64,000 nucleotides of DNA, taken from the NCBI GenBank assembly GCA_004794785.1, contig SJOL01002321.1, positions 35,937 to 99,936 of the forward strand. Direction: 5' to 3'. Within the stretch, counting starts at the first letter, position 1; the number at the start of each line of letters is the position of its first letter. The notes below the pieces were generated by a model. It was not told the origin of the DNA. It saw only the letters and a list, made by a program, of their open reading frames with translations, and did no database searches. This stretch comes from Opisthorchis felineus (Eukaryota > Platyhelminthes > Trematoda > Opisthorchiida > Opisthorchiidae). Made by a program: the position numbers and the translations under genes. Positions 49,401-59,130 of the stretch are shown here, in pieces.

Positions 49401-49509
49401 ACGAACGATGATCCATGGTTTTTTGCTACTGCGATGCATCATGTTAAGGTTTCATACCACTGCTCAGCAGTTTGATAATGTTGGGGCGGTTGTGCGAATA
49501 TGTGCGTAG
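43459..49509. other. Long stretch with no recognisable gene
   Basis: Includes a 134-codon plus frame (47455-47859) and a 118-codon minus frame (48165-48521) without motifs, and a GTGACC-TTCAT-GGTCAC palindrome near 45657. No TE motif seen. It may be intergenic or intronic. Confidence 0.35.
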
Positions 49510-49625
49510 GACAATCTGATGGTCCTGTGATTGACAGAACCCAGAGACAAGTCCGACGCCCAATCAAGACACGGTACCAACAGACGGCGAGTGAACACAA
49601 CGCTGCAGTAAAAGCTACTACACTG
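49510..49625 (+). CDS. Candidate exon before the transmembrane exon
   Basis: A 116-base open segment ends at donor CTG|GTGAGAATTC in phase 0, matching the phase-0 start of the next exon. It reads DGPVIDRTQRQVRRPIKTRY then QQTASEHNAAVKATTL. A strongly basic run (RQVRRPIKTR) followed by a polar linker is plausible as the juxtamembrane part of an extracellular domain, or as a furin-like cleavage region. The acceptor (GTGCGTAG) is poor, so the left boundary is uncertain; the frame is open about 12 codons further. Confidence 0.35.
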
Positions 49626-50050
49626 GTGAGAATTCTGTCCACATCTAAATTGCTTTATTAACTACTTGTCAACAGTCAATGGATCAGGTATCAGCTTCCC
49701 CATTACGATGTGATAGCAGGAGCCTGTTGTTCGATTCAGGTTTCGGAACTCTCCTGTAACCGCCTCTGTAGTCTCGTCCCACATGTGTCAGTATCGTTCC
49801 CAAACACTTCATTGAGGCACTTTTCTGCGACACTTCTTTCAGTGCTACATAATCTGCCATCACAGTATTGTGGGCTGTATATCAACTCAACCATAATCAT
49901 TTGACCAAATATTTATTTGCTACGGAATAATTGTCTAAGCATATTAAATGAAGCATCCTCCGAATTCTCGACATAGCTGCTAGTCTGACACCTTACTATT
50001 TTGTCTGAACATCTCATAACAAAACACTGTATCCGTTGCTTTCATTTCAG

Positions 50051-50164
50051 AGCGAACAGATTGCTGCCATTCTGATTGCTGTTACACTGTTGGCCATACT
50101 GACAATCTGCATTGTCATACTCATCATAAGGACAATGAGAAACCGTCCGACCCAACACTATACC
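50051..50164 (+). CDS. Transmembrane exon of a single-pass membrane protein
   Basis: The best supported host exon. Acceptor TTGCTTTCATTTCAG, donor ACC|GTGAGTACT, 114 bases, phase 0 on both sides. It encodes SEQ followed by IAAILIAVTLLAILTICIVI and LIIRTMRNRPTQHYT: one uninterrupted hydrophobic helix of about 23 residues, then a basic stop-transfer segment (RTMRNR), the expected topology of a type I membrane protein with the cytoplasmic side after the helix. A symmetric exon that holds exactly the membrane anchor is common in cadherin-, neurexin- and syndecan-like receptors, but no family can be named. Confidence 0.55.
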
Positions 50165-51952
50165 GTGAGTACTTTTGAGAATTTGTTTCCGTATTAATGC
50201 TCAAGTTTCGAAGTGATTTGACCAACCACTTCACAAGGTGTGAGTTCATGGTGTTTAGTGGGTTAAAAAAACTGGCTTTTGTTTTCATTTATCGACACAT
50301 GGAACGTTGTAAGGAGTCCTCGAATCAAACGAATTTTATATAAAAAACTTATCTCAATTTCGATGTACAAATTTGCACATAAGCCATAGCATGTGTGGGT
50401 GATGGTTCAAGTTTAACATGGCTTCCTGATCACCACTCGGTAAGATTGGGTGAACTGCCAGTCTCTCGGTTTTCGTTCTTTAGCCTGGAAACAAGGTTCT
50501 CCAAGAGCAGCAAAGCCCATGTAATTTATTTAGACTGTCACTTTGTTTTACTAGAGCTAAAAATCTACCAATTTTGTAGCGTTCGTGTCAAAGGTTCAAT
50601 CGATCTGTTCAGTTCTTTCGTTCAAAACTTGGTGAGAGAGACTTGGAAGTACAGTTTGGGCGTATGTACAACAAGCAACTTCAGAACCTTTCACACTTGC
50701 GTAGAAAAGGGTAACTAGGTCTCTAAAAGTCTTATTTATGGGAAACTGTGCTGTAACGATAACGGGAACAACCGTTCAACTATACGACATCCACAAAATA
50801 TGAGGCAAATATTCTTGTTACTAACTTATTGGTAACACCTCCCAAAGGTTCTGGTTCTGTGTTATACCGCAACAGTTTTTGTGAATATCGCCACAGCAAA
50901 AAGTGCTTATGAGCACATATCTCACTCTCGTTAGGGAAGTCATCCTCCTATCGTAGCATGGGTGTTCCGGTTTGTCCAGCAGATTCAAATCCAGCTGTTT
51001 TTGGAATTTGTTGATATCACCCATCCTCACCCGATGAACTCCGGCTGTATCATATGTTATACAAAAAATCCAACAGCGCACATATGGGGTATCTCAATTA
51101 CTTCATCTGAAGAAATGACAGGCATACTTTGTCAAATATACTAGGCGACAACCCCGAGATTGATTCAAACCCTTCTTTCAGGACTTTCTTGTCATCTAGC
51201 ACCATGGATAATACACGCGTGCTGGTACTCATGAATATACAGACCATGAATCCTTATTTCACCCATGATTCAAAATTCTTCGTGGTATTTTACTCTCTTC
51301 TGACTAACCTTCCTCCCTTGGCAGCACTTTTTAATTGAGGAATGTTCACTTTGCTCTTCCCATTCCTTACCGATAGACTCTCGTTGTCCCGGCATCCATG
51401 ACATTGGCACCTTCGCATTCCGACACCTTTAGGATATGCAGAAAGATATCCAAACCATTAATCCTTTTCGTCGTTCCTGGTCATCCGGGATCTCCGTAGC
51501 TCGTGCGTTGGTGTTTTTTGATATAGCCGTTACTAAGCCACAATGTTTTCGTTCACAGTCAGTTAAACCGAAAAAACGGATGCAAATGTGAATGCTTTAA
51601 CCATACACGTCTATCTAGCGAGCCAGTGTATTAGTGGAGGCAAACAGATGGCATGAAAATAGCAATACACATACATTTTTACTTCCGTATACTACTAAAT
51701 TTTACGAGGTATTAGCCTCCCTGTCTGGCGTTATCGTTATGGATCATTCACAATGTGCGACCGCTCTGCGTAGGCTTTGCTACCACCTCCAAGTGCTACT
51801 AAAAAGTGTCTGTTTGTGTTGAAAAACGAAAGTGTGCTGCCTAAACTCTGTCCAGTTGTTTAAATATGCGTGGAACCACTAGTATAATAGTCATCGTAAA
51901 CTGTGGGTGTCAAACACGCCTACATCTGTTCTATCGTTTCACTATTGCCGAG

Positions 51953-52111
51953 GACATTGGAATGCGTCTTGTAGATGACCTTACACAACCACTTCGACAA
52001 GATGTAAAAGCAGGAATTTTTGACCTGATGGCGCATGGGAAAATTTCACTGATTCGGACGTATGATATGTCGGCTGAGGAAGGTGACCCAAACAGTGACG
52101 TATTTGTTTGA
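51953..52111 (+). CDS. Candidate terminal exon, cytoplasmic tail
   Basis: An open frame starting in phase 0 (GAC) after CACTATTGCCGAG and ending with TGA at 52109-52111: DIGMRLVDDLTQPLRQDVKA, then an ending EEGDPNSDVFV. It joins in frame to the transmembrane exon. The last residues (V-F-V) would suit a class II PDZ ligand if this is a cytoplasmic tail. The acceptor ends GAG, a poor match. An alternative phase-0 terminal exon at 51180 (DFLVI, strong acceptor CCTTCTTTCAG) would give a very short tail. AATAAA occurs near 52553. Confidence 0.25.
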   Translation, partial: DIGMRLVDDLTQPLRQDVKAGIFDLMAHGKISLIRTYDMSAEEGDPNSDVFV

Positions 52112-53239
52112 AGGCTACCTTTTCATTACCCCGTATTGTATGCAACACGCTACCGTGTTGCTAATATATTTGGTTCGTTTCCGGGATTGAGCAGAAGGTG
52201 ACTAGTCCATGTGAATCCTGTAAACCTAGTTACCTGGTTTCTTTTTGAGTTGGACTTATGGTATTTGAAAGACAATAGACGATGCTTTTGTAATGATGTT
52301 AAACTGTAGCTTAATGACTTATTCCTACAGTGGTGTCACAACTTTATTGAAAGGATCATTTGCTGAACCCACATGTGTCTGGCAGAGGTGCCTCTGTCGT
52401 TATAGTGTGCTTCTAGTTTGCATACTACGTGGACGAACAACTTTCTGCACAGTTTTGTTTTTACAAACGGAAGGGACATTTTTGTCCTTCTAAAATTCAA
52501 AAGTTTTCTGCTAAAGTTCATGCGTCTATATATCTGAAGAGGTGAGACGATCAATAAATAGGTCACCAGGCACAAAGTTGGGGAATGCGATGAATTAATA
52601 AGCCTTGGTTGTTTGCAGGCTAACATGCGACATGAATATTCTTCCGTTCACACTACTCTTCAATGAACGGCACCAGATCGTTAAAAACTACACTGAGTAA
52701 CTTAATTCCTTCTCAGAACTGACCAAAATAGTGAATACAATGTGTGGCACCTGTGAAGTGACTGTTTCTTAGGTAGAATTGTAATAATCCTGAATGAATT
52801 AGGAAATCAGGACGCCGTTATTCACAACTCGTGCTGACAAACGTAAGCGTACGTGTGTTGGCACACGACATTCTCTGTGCACCTTTTCCCGGTCAATAAC
52901 GACACGGTTGTATGTGAAACAAAGTAAGACAAACAGCTCAGTTACGGCTGCACGTATACCACAGCTCAACTGATGTCGTAGGGTCTCACAGTCTCCGTGT
53001 GGTTGTTTGGCAATACTCCCCCAAAGTTCTCTAGTGGGAGACTCAGGACCACTCACGGATACCCATCCTAATTGAGTTGGACGGAGTAACGCTGTCAGTT
53101 TCAGCGTCACATGCATCATATCGAATGTTACCGACTGATCTTATTTGTATAGAAAATCTTGACCATTCATTTCCGAACTGATTTAGCGGTGTATCCGTTG
53201 TAAATGTTAGTTCAATGCTCCATTGGCACGCCAGCTGAG
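52112..53239. other. No clear gene; may include 3' flank of the gypsy relic
   Basis: A 106-codon minus frame at 52799-53119 follows the integrase remnant in the same orientation and could be the end of that element, but no motif or LTR boundary is visible. Confidence 0.3.
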
Positions 53240-55230
53240 CAGATCCTAAGCATTGATGAATACGGAAGGCAGAATGCTGGAATTAAATGATACTGCAAAA
53301 CTTTCACGCACAATATCACGGGTAGCATTGCGATACTGCATCTTACAGTTGTTTACTCCACGTTTCATATCCTGCAACGTCCATGGATCGGCAGATTTTG
53401 CTGCATTGCTAAGAGTGAGCACGAAATTTTCAACGAGACTTTCCGACTGTGGATTGCTCGACGCTAGCGATATATGACGGCATCCAACAATTTCTACCTC
53501 TCCGTTACTTTCGCCACAACATAATATGTTCCATTACCAGCAGCCAGTACATGCTGCGTGTCATATCGACTAAGCGTTTTTTTTAACGTTCGAATTATGA
53601 AACGTAAGTTTGTGGTAGTAGTGAAATACTCCTCTGGCCACCGAGAATAAGAATCAGTGGGAAACAAAGCCCAGTGTCCGTTCAAAAGTGGTTCTCAGCA
53701 GACAGCATAAAATCTCTACCACACCTCACAGGACATTGATTACGTAGTTTACTTTGAAAGTTAGGGATGGTACCTAATCAAGCATTGTGTACGGCATTAG
53801 GCATGTGGTACAATACCGTTATCGATTCTTGGCCCTCGGAAATTAGGACGGACCAACAACCTCATTTTTTCAATACTAAGATGACCAGGGTTCATATCAT
53901 CAAGACAGCAGGTTTTCACAATGGGGGTTGCTTAAACGTAATAAACTGTCGGTTGTGCTGCTAAATTCTCCCCTAAAATGAGTCTGGGCGACCAAGTTTC
54001 ATGGTAGCATCTCAACCATGTGTTAAACAAATCATAGTAGATCTAAAAATTCGCGTTTTATTAGAACTCATTTGATGAAAACTCACAGCAGGTGGTTAAA
54101 CAAGCATGTAGTCGGATGAGCAACGTTTTTTGGAGTGTCCACGTTGAGAACATCTCTGCCAGATCAATGCTGGATATCATAATCCAAAGTAGCTAAGGAT
54201 ATGCAGCAGCGTTGAAACAGTGCTACTGGGAGCTTATCGATAACTTTCAGTGGATTGTAGATTAGCTGCAGAGCTTCCTGACCAGAACGAGCATAAACTT
54301 TGAACCAAACAATTATTTATCTATGGTCCAATGTACTACCTGTTACGTTGTGTCTGGAACCAAGTACTGTGAAACACAAACAACAGCACAAATATTCTGT
54401 CCAGGCATCGTCACGCTGACGGTTAGGGATGCATCCGTAATAAGAAAGGACTGATGAGTTCGTGAGGATGACCTAAATAATGCTTCAAAAACCTGGTTCT
54501 TAAAGTCGAGTGTGGAACGAAATGAATGCCCATGAGTGCTGAACGACTTAAAAATTCCTGATGAGAGAACTATGGACGGCACAGGTGCGGAACTTTGAGT
54601 GAAAAATGGGGAGTACCGCAGAAAACTTATTGATTATCTTCTAACCAAGATGATATCCAGGGTCTTAACCCTGAGAAAGGGAGGAGGACGAGAGGGACCA
54701 GTCTGAAACTGCCTTGGTCAAGAATGCATCCAAGACATTTAACGGGTGTATTTTCAAGAACTATTTTGTCGACTGATACTAACATTATTGCCACAAAAAC
54801 CAATCCGAGCACTTCGAAGCTTCTTCTCATGGGGGTCCTTACCTTTAGCATAAACAATAATATTCTCTTGATGAATGTCATCTCCGCCAAAATCTTCGAT
54901 GATGGAATTGGTGAAGTACTGAAAAGTGTCTAATGAAATGCTCATAACTAAGAACAAAAATTTGTGCACAAACAGGTCGAAAGGATTATTGGTAGTAGTA
55001 AGCGCACATGAGTTTGGGATATTTGTGGGTATGCATCTTTCAGGTCGATGCGAGATAGAAAAAACCTGGACTACCCAAATCTGGCTGTTTGGTGGTACAT
55101 ATCCAGTACTTTAGCTTGCTAGTTATGGTGATTTTATTGTAGTCACTGGTTCTAGAGCTTATACCTCCAGAGTTCAAGGAGGCTACCATAGGATTAGTTC
55201 GTTTCGAAGAACTGATGGTTTCTTTGACAC
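53240..55230 (-). mobile_element. Decayed Ty3/gypsy-type pol: RT, RNase H, integrase
   Basis: Minus-strand order RT, RNase H, integrase identifies Ty3/gypsy rather than copia. RT: RIDLKDAYPQIS at 55052-55029, and near 54850 IIVYAKG preceded by Q-E-N where an acidic pair is expected, so the catalytic centre is changed. RNase H: LITDASLT near 54430. Integrase: an H-x3-H zinc-binding start (PGHLSIEKMRLL) near 53890, core DSYSRWPE near 53650, G-N-G where D-N-G is expected near 53530, and SLVENFV near 53430. Several frameshifts and stops separate these blocks. No gag, protease or LTR recognised. A non-functional relic. Confidence 0.85.
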
Positions 55231-55420
55231 TGTGATACACAAGAGCGTGCGAATCTTTATTGACTGGATCATGTAATCCATCAGACAAAACTTGCCATTT
55301 AGCAATGCATGGCCTCACCTGAGAAATTTCCATAAAACTGCTCGTTTTATGGAACAGTTCAGAATCAAGTCTGCTGATGACACATTTGGTCGACACAACA
55401 GGGATATGGAAATCTTAATG

Positions 55421-55600
55421 TAGCGAAATACACTCATTTGCCCACCAATCTGGTTTTCACTGGAAGCTCAACTAAATCTCTTGTTCTGTTCTTCCTCAAC
55501 TGAATGTGCTGCACCAGGCCGCCTCATTTTTCAGTTGGCACGATACACCAGTATCACAATACATTGTACAGACCTAACACACTACTCATAAGGTTGTTAA
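55421..55600 (-). mobile_element. Penelope-like leader fragment
   Basis: Contains CAACTGAATGTGCTGCACCAGGCC, identical in most positions to the 25-kb element leader, next to a piece of the palindromic leader (AAATACACTCATTTGC at about 55424). It continues into hammerhead H7. No reverse transcriptase. Confidence 0.75.
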
Positions 55601-55609
55601 AAACTCTTT

Positions 55610-55661
55610 GACAACCCACGACCGGTTTCCCCCTTCTTGGGGCTCATTGAGTGGCAGCATT
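55610..55661 (-). ncRNA. Degenerate hammerhead ribozyme copy H7
   Basis: Stem II (GCCCC with GGGG), GAAA, the palindromic ACCGGT, GUC and GTGGGT persist. The core CUGAUGA is changed to TCAATGA. Predicted inactive. Confidence 0.75.
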
Positions 55662-55832
55662 CGCCGGATTTCCGTCAATCTTTTGTTCAACTTGAACTCA
55701 AATTGCACGAAAGCATAAACGAGGGACTCAGTTGGGTCCCCGTGGAAATCAAATTGGTGTGCAAATGAATGTAGTTTGCTAATTTCGTGCAATATGAGTT
55801 CAAGTAGAACATAAAGTTGAGGTAGATTCGGG

Positions 55833-55885
55833 GACTGCGCCTACCTGATGAGTCTCAAGAAGGCGGAAAACGGTCATGGGCTGTC
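55833..55885 (+). ncRNA. Hammerhead ribozyme copy H8, core largely intact
   Basis: Outer GAC/GTC, stem I GCCTAC, CUGAUGA, loop CAAGAA and GAAA are present. Stem II is weakened (GUCU with GGCG), stem III is AACGGT instead of ACCGGT, and the first stem I pair after cleavage is a C-A mismatch. Activity uncertain, probably low. Confidence 0.78.
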
Positions 55886-55925
55886 GAGGAGTTTTCAGCA
55901 ACTTTATGAATAGTGTGTTATGTCC

Positions 55926-56923
55926 GTACGAAATATTAATGTTTTTCATAGCTTATAGGTTACTGACAGGTAAACCGGATTCTAGCGGGAAAAATACAGT
56001 GGAAAATCTTTTCTGACATGCCATCAAGGGGGACTGTGCAGAGGGCACGGTGTGACCCTCAGCTGTGCAGTAACATGAATGGAAGACTCGGCACTTTCTG
56101 TATTCACAATGAGTTTGTGGTGAACTTATGACTGTTGACAAGGTAACCGGGGAAAAACTCCTAAATGTTCTTGTCATTAAATCTGATAAAAATGTTTTTG
56201 TTCTCCTGTTTGAAAATTTTCCGATTAAAAATGCGCAGACAGTTTGTTTGATGTCGTCGTAGTTCTGCACCATTGGCTCTGACCAGGTTTGCGCCTAAAT
56301 CTCGGGATTTGGTAAAGAGCAGATGCGAGTGAAAACAAGCCGGACCACGCCCTTCAGCGTAAACCTTGTGTTAACGATTATCTCACAGAAGAATTCACAT
56401 ACAGCTTTATTCTTCTAAGATTCAGCTGGACATTTTATTAAAGCACATGTAGCTGGATGTGACCCGTGCATGGTCTAGTACTTTTAAGTTGCACCCACTC
56501 CTAGTTGTGTCTGGCGAATTCTCTTCGCCCTCGATAAAGACTGTGAAAACGATGATCCACACTCGCTTGTAGTGAGCGTAACGCCAGGCGCTCCTTTTTT
56601 CAGCACAGCTTTGATCACCAGTCGAACATTTGCGCACAGGTTTCCATTTCCGTAGCTCCAGTCATTGGTTCACGGGTAGACTGTTCTATCGATCGAAAAT
56701 AGCAGTGTAAATCATAAAATTAACCGTGTGTGATCAGTTTTCTCCGAACTGATCAATCTCATCCACGGAGTTAATGAAGCATAAGCTGCAGCTTCCAGGC
56801 GAAACCCTCAACTCGCTCGTAATCTTTTTTACTATTAACTAGGGGTGATTAATATTGTCATATAACTAACTGTAACATGTGGCCGCAACGTCGTCACGAT
56901 TTTGCCTTATATGACGCACTTAC
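55926..56923. other. No gene recognised
   Basis: A 106-codon minus frame at 55953-56273 shows no motif. Confidence 0.35.
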
Positions 56924-57035
56924 TTTTCAGTTCTTCAGGATGAAAACTAAATTGTCTGATGTGCTCTCCACAACACTTCAGTCCGTGATCTTTTAAAAAC
57001 CAGCTACTATCACTCCAAGGGACCTGTCCTCCCAT
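56924..57035 (-). CDS. Candidate first coding exon, unknown protein
   Basis: An ATG at 57033-57035 opens 37 codons plus one base to a strong donor AAAA|GTAAGTGCG. It starts MGGQVPWSDSSWFLKDHGLK and continues with CCGEHIRQF. Phase 1 out. The frame stays open a little upstream of the ATG. The mixed Cys/His/Trp content looks like a globular domain, but no signature is recognised. The plus strand carries an accidental acceptor at the same place, treated as antisense noise. Confidence 0.33.
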
Positions 57036-57612
57036 TGGGGAACATTTCGGAGTGTTAAGTAGGGTTGTTCATTGGGACATAACTTTGGTCTCAATCTGAA
57101 TTCATAGGTGGCAAAGTTTGTTGCACACAGCTGAATAGGATTACATTGGAAATCCCCTTTTTTAGTTAGCCGAATTTACGAACAGATGTTCTTGGTTCTA
57201 CCAGATGTAAAAGCAAGTGCTATGAATCCGACTCACCTCCAATTGGACTTGTGAACTCGGAGCACTTCCGGGAGTCTTGCCAGTTTCGGATCGTTACGCT
57301 TGGGCATTAACACGTATAAATAAGGATACTTTTGGGTCAGCGAACTAAAGGTGAGTTAGAACAACTAAGCTACATGAACCAGAACCCCGGTAAGAGTTCT
57401 TTTTAACAAGGACCGATCGTATAACCTGGTCAAGATGGCTCTTTCCAGGAGAGAGGTCCCTATTATGACGATCGAAGAGACATCTAGCCACTTGTGTGTG
57501 ACATCAAAAGGGTACGTGGGGTAAATAGCTAATCTCCGAGACATCTTCAATGTTTATTTGCACCCGAAAGTATTCCTTCTCCATTTACGCCTCTTCAACA
57601 TTTTTCTTGCAG

Positions 57613-57688
57613 TGAGCACTGAAATATGCTGCCACACAGACATCAAGTCTGTGCTGAAAAAGCCAGGCTAGCCGATAAGTTCAGGAAG
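57613..57688 (+). CDS. Candidate first coding exon behind a UTR intron
   Basis: A very strong acceptor (CTCTTCAACATTTTTCTTGCAG) precedes 13 bases, then ATG at 57626 and 21 codons (MLPHRHQVCAEKARLADKFR plus K) to donor AAG|GTAAAT, phase 0. In flatworms such an acceptor just before an ATG may mark either a UTR intron or a spliced-leader addition site. It lies about 210 bases upstream of the RTE fragment. Function unknown. Confidence 0.28.
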
Positions 57689-58190
57689 GTAAATGGCCAG
57701 TAACATAGCCCGAGCTATCTCATTCTTTGTACAGCCAACTTTAGGCAAGACAAAATGTTTCAGTGACTTTCAATTGTGGTTACGGTGTCAACCAAGCCAA
57801 GACAGGGCATATGCAACTTCCGCCCAGTCAGCTCATTTCGTACTCCGGAACCTATCAAACAAACCTATGTAAAGCTGAAACCGGAAGAATTCAAACCAAC
57901 TGCTTCGGACTTCCGGGTGTGTGAGAGTATACGGAGAACTCTCCAAAAGCTTCTGTACACAAAGCGGTGTCCGTCAGCTGTGTCCACTCTCTCCATTCCC
58001 ATTTTGTTTCGTGATCGAAGAGGTAATGTAACGAACGCTGGAAGGTCTTCAAAACCCTGATGTTCAAATAGCTACTAACGAAAAACTTGTCGACCTGGAA
58101 TATATAGACGACATCATTCTCGCCTTCGAACAGAAGGCGCAGGTGTTTTGGATGAACTGACCAAATTCATCCCGTCCTTTAACATGCACT

Positions 58191-58634
58191 TTGCACCCAC
58201 AACATGTGGGGTCGTGCTCCTGGGCACTAAACACGCTACTTACAATCCAGGGCGAGGTACTCGAAGTTGCGGAGCGTTTTACGTATCTTGTAAGTTTCAT
58301 TAGTTCCCATTGTTGTGTGACAGATGAGTTCACTGCACAAATCTCCAAGGCTTGGGTCGCATTTGCTAATTTGAGACACATATGGCGTCAAAGCGGTATA
58401 GCCCTGAATCTCAAGGGACGTGTGTATCAGGCTATATTACGGGATTTTTTGTTGTACGGTTGTGAGACTTGGCCTGTTCGATCAACGCAACTGATATTTA
58501 TTCAGGTGTTCGACGACCGTTGTCTCAGAACCACAGCTCGTGTAGGTTGGTGTCGGCGAATCCGTAACGAGGCAAGTAGAAAGCGAGTTTTTGGTTGTGC
58601 AACGGGGACTTGCATTGAAGAATGTGTTCAGTAA
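58191..58634 (+). pseudogene. RTE reverse transcriptase, thumb and C-terminal part
   Basis: A 147-codon open piece of the element above, beginning after the frameshift downstream of the IDD catalytic motif. It includes EVLEVAERFTYLVSFISSHC, the LYGCETWPVR segment that follows the RT thumb in RTE and related LINEs, and RVGWCRRIRNEASRKR. It ends at an in-frame TAA that interrupts the family's I-E-E-C-V-Q-x-x-K-L-R continuation; the remaining C-terminus is readable downstream with further stops. Confidence 0.85.
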
Positions 58635-59068
58635 CAGAAGCTGCGTCGGTTAGGCCATGCCTTGACCATGCCGAACCATCGTTTTCCGAGGAGAGTGCTG
58701 TTTTTCGTGCCAAATTCAGAGAAGCGGAAGCAGAGAGGCGGCCAACTCTGGACCTAGCAGAGGGGTAGGAAAGAGATTACAAAAAGTCTGGGTGCTGTCG
58801 GTGCGACTCGCCTTCCAGGATGAGGACCTCGTGATCCCCACTGTGCCTGGTTGGCTGATATATGGCTGCCAAATGATGTCAATGGCGTCCTTGTCGTCAC
58901 TTTCTATCCAGATTGTCTCAGTGAGTGTCTGGAGGTGTAGGCACATCGGAATGATTGTGGTAGACTAACACTAAGCCCCTTCCGCGTCCAGTTTTATTCC
59001 TTTTCCAAAATAAACCTTTCAAGTAAATCATGGTTGTATGGTAGCGAAGTGTGGTAGTGGTAGCGAAT

Positions 59069-59130
59069 TGACATCAGTGTTAAACACTGATGTCATTCTG
59101 TGTATAATGATGATGAGGATGATGATGATT
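59069..59130 (+). repeat. RTE 3'-terminal hairpin and GAT tail
   Basis: TGACATCAGTGTT (59069-59081) and AACACTGATGTCA (59083-59095) are perfect 13-base inverted arms with a one-base spacer, followed after 11 bases by (GAT)n with one GAG. The minus-strand copy at 18.6 kb has the same hairpin in imperfect form next to its GAT tail. A likely recognition site for the element's own reverse transcriptase. Confidence 0.85.

Larger units (their letters stand above)
55601..55925. repeat. Inverted pair of hammerhead units
   Basis: A minus-strand unit (H7) and a plus-strand unit (H8) face each other upstream-to-upstream, about 170 bases apart. Both TGCAATTTGAGTTCAAG-type flanks are present in opposite orientation, with the GGGACCCAACTG-type leader in the middle. 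The right unit ends GTGTGTTA at 55920, the usual family end. Confidence 0.8.
57900..59130 (+). mobile_element. RTE-clade non-LTR element, C-terminal RT and 3' end
   Basis: Truncated at the 5' side. In order: VRVYGELSKSFCTQSGVRQL then CPLSP (RT palm, usual G replaced by L), LVDLEYIDDIIL with catalytic IDD at 58101-58112, ERFTYLVSFISS, LKGRVYQAILRDFLLYGCET, RIRNEASRKRVFGCATGT, and a C-terminal segment with RLGH then MPNHRFPRR. One stop at about 58036, one frameshift near 58135 and a stop at 58632-58634 interrupt it. The 3' UTR ends in a perfect hairpin (59069-59095) and a GATGATGAGGATGATGATG tail, the short repeat tail typical of RTE elements. Confidence 0.9.

Noticed and set aside
53253..53477. 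74-codon plus-strand open frame
   Set aside because: Antisense shadow of the gypsy integrase C-terminal part.
54440..54470. CTGATGAGTTCGTGAGGATGACC, close to the plant-type hammerhead core
   Set aside because: It is the antisense of the gypsy RNase H coding sequence (the S-S-R-T-H-Q-S-F-L-I-T-D-A-S stretch), lacks GAAA and has no pairing stem I.
56931..56996. Plus-strand terminal exon after TTACTTTTCAG, reading FFRMKTKLSDVLSTTLQSVI
   Set aside because: The same bases form a better minus-strand donor after a longer ATG-started exon; the acceptor-like string is its reverse complement.
58525..58946. Two minus-strand open frames of 62 and 76 codons
   Set aside because: Antisense shadows of the RTE reverse transcriptase C-terminus.
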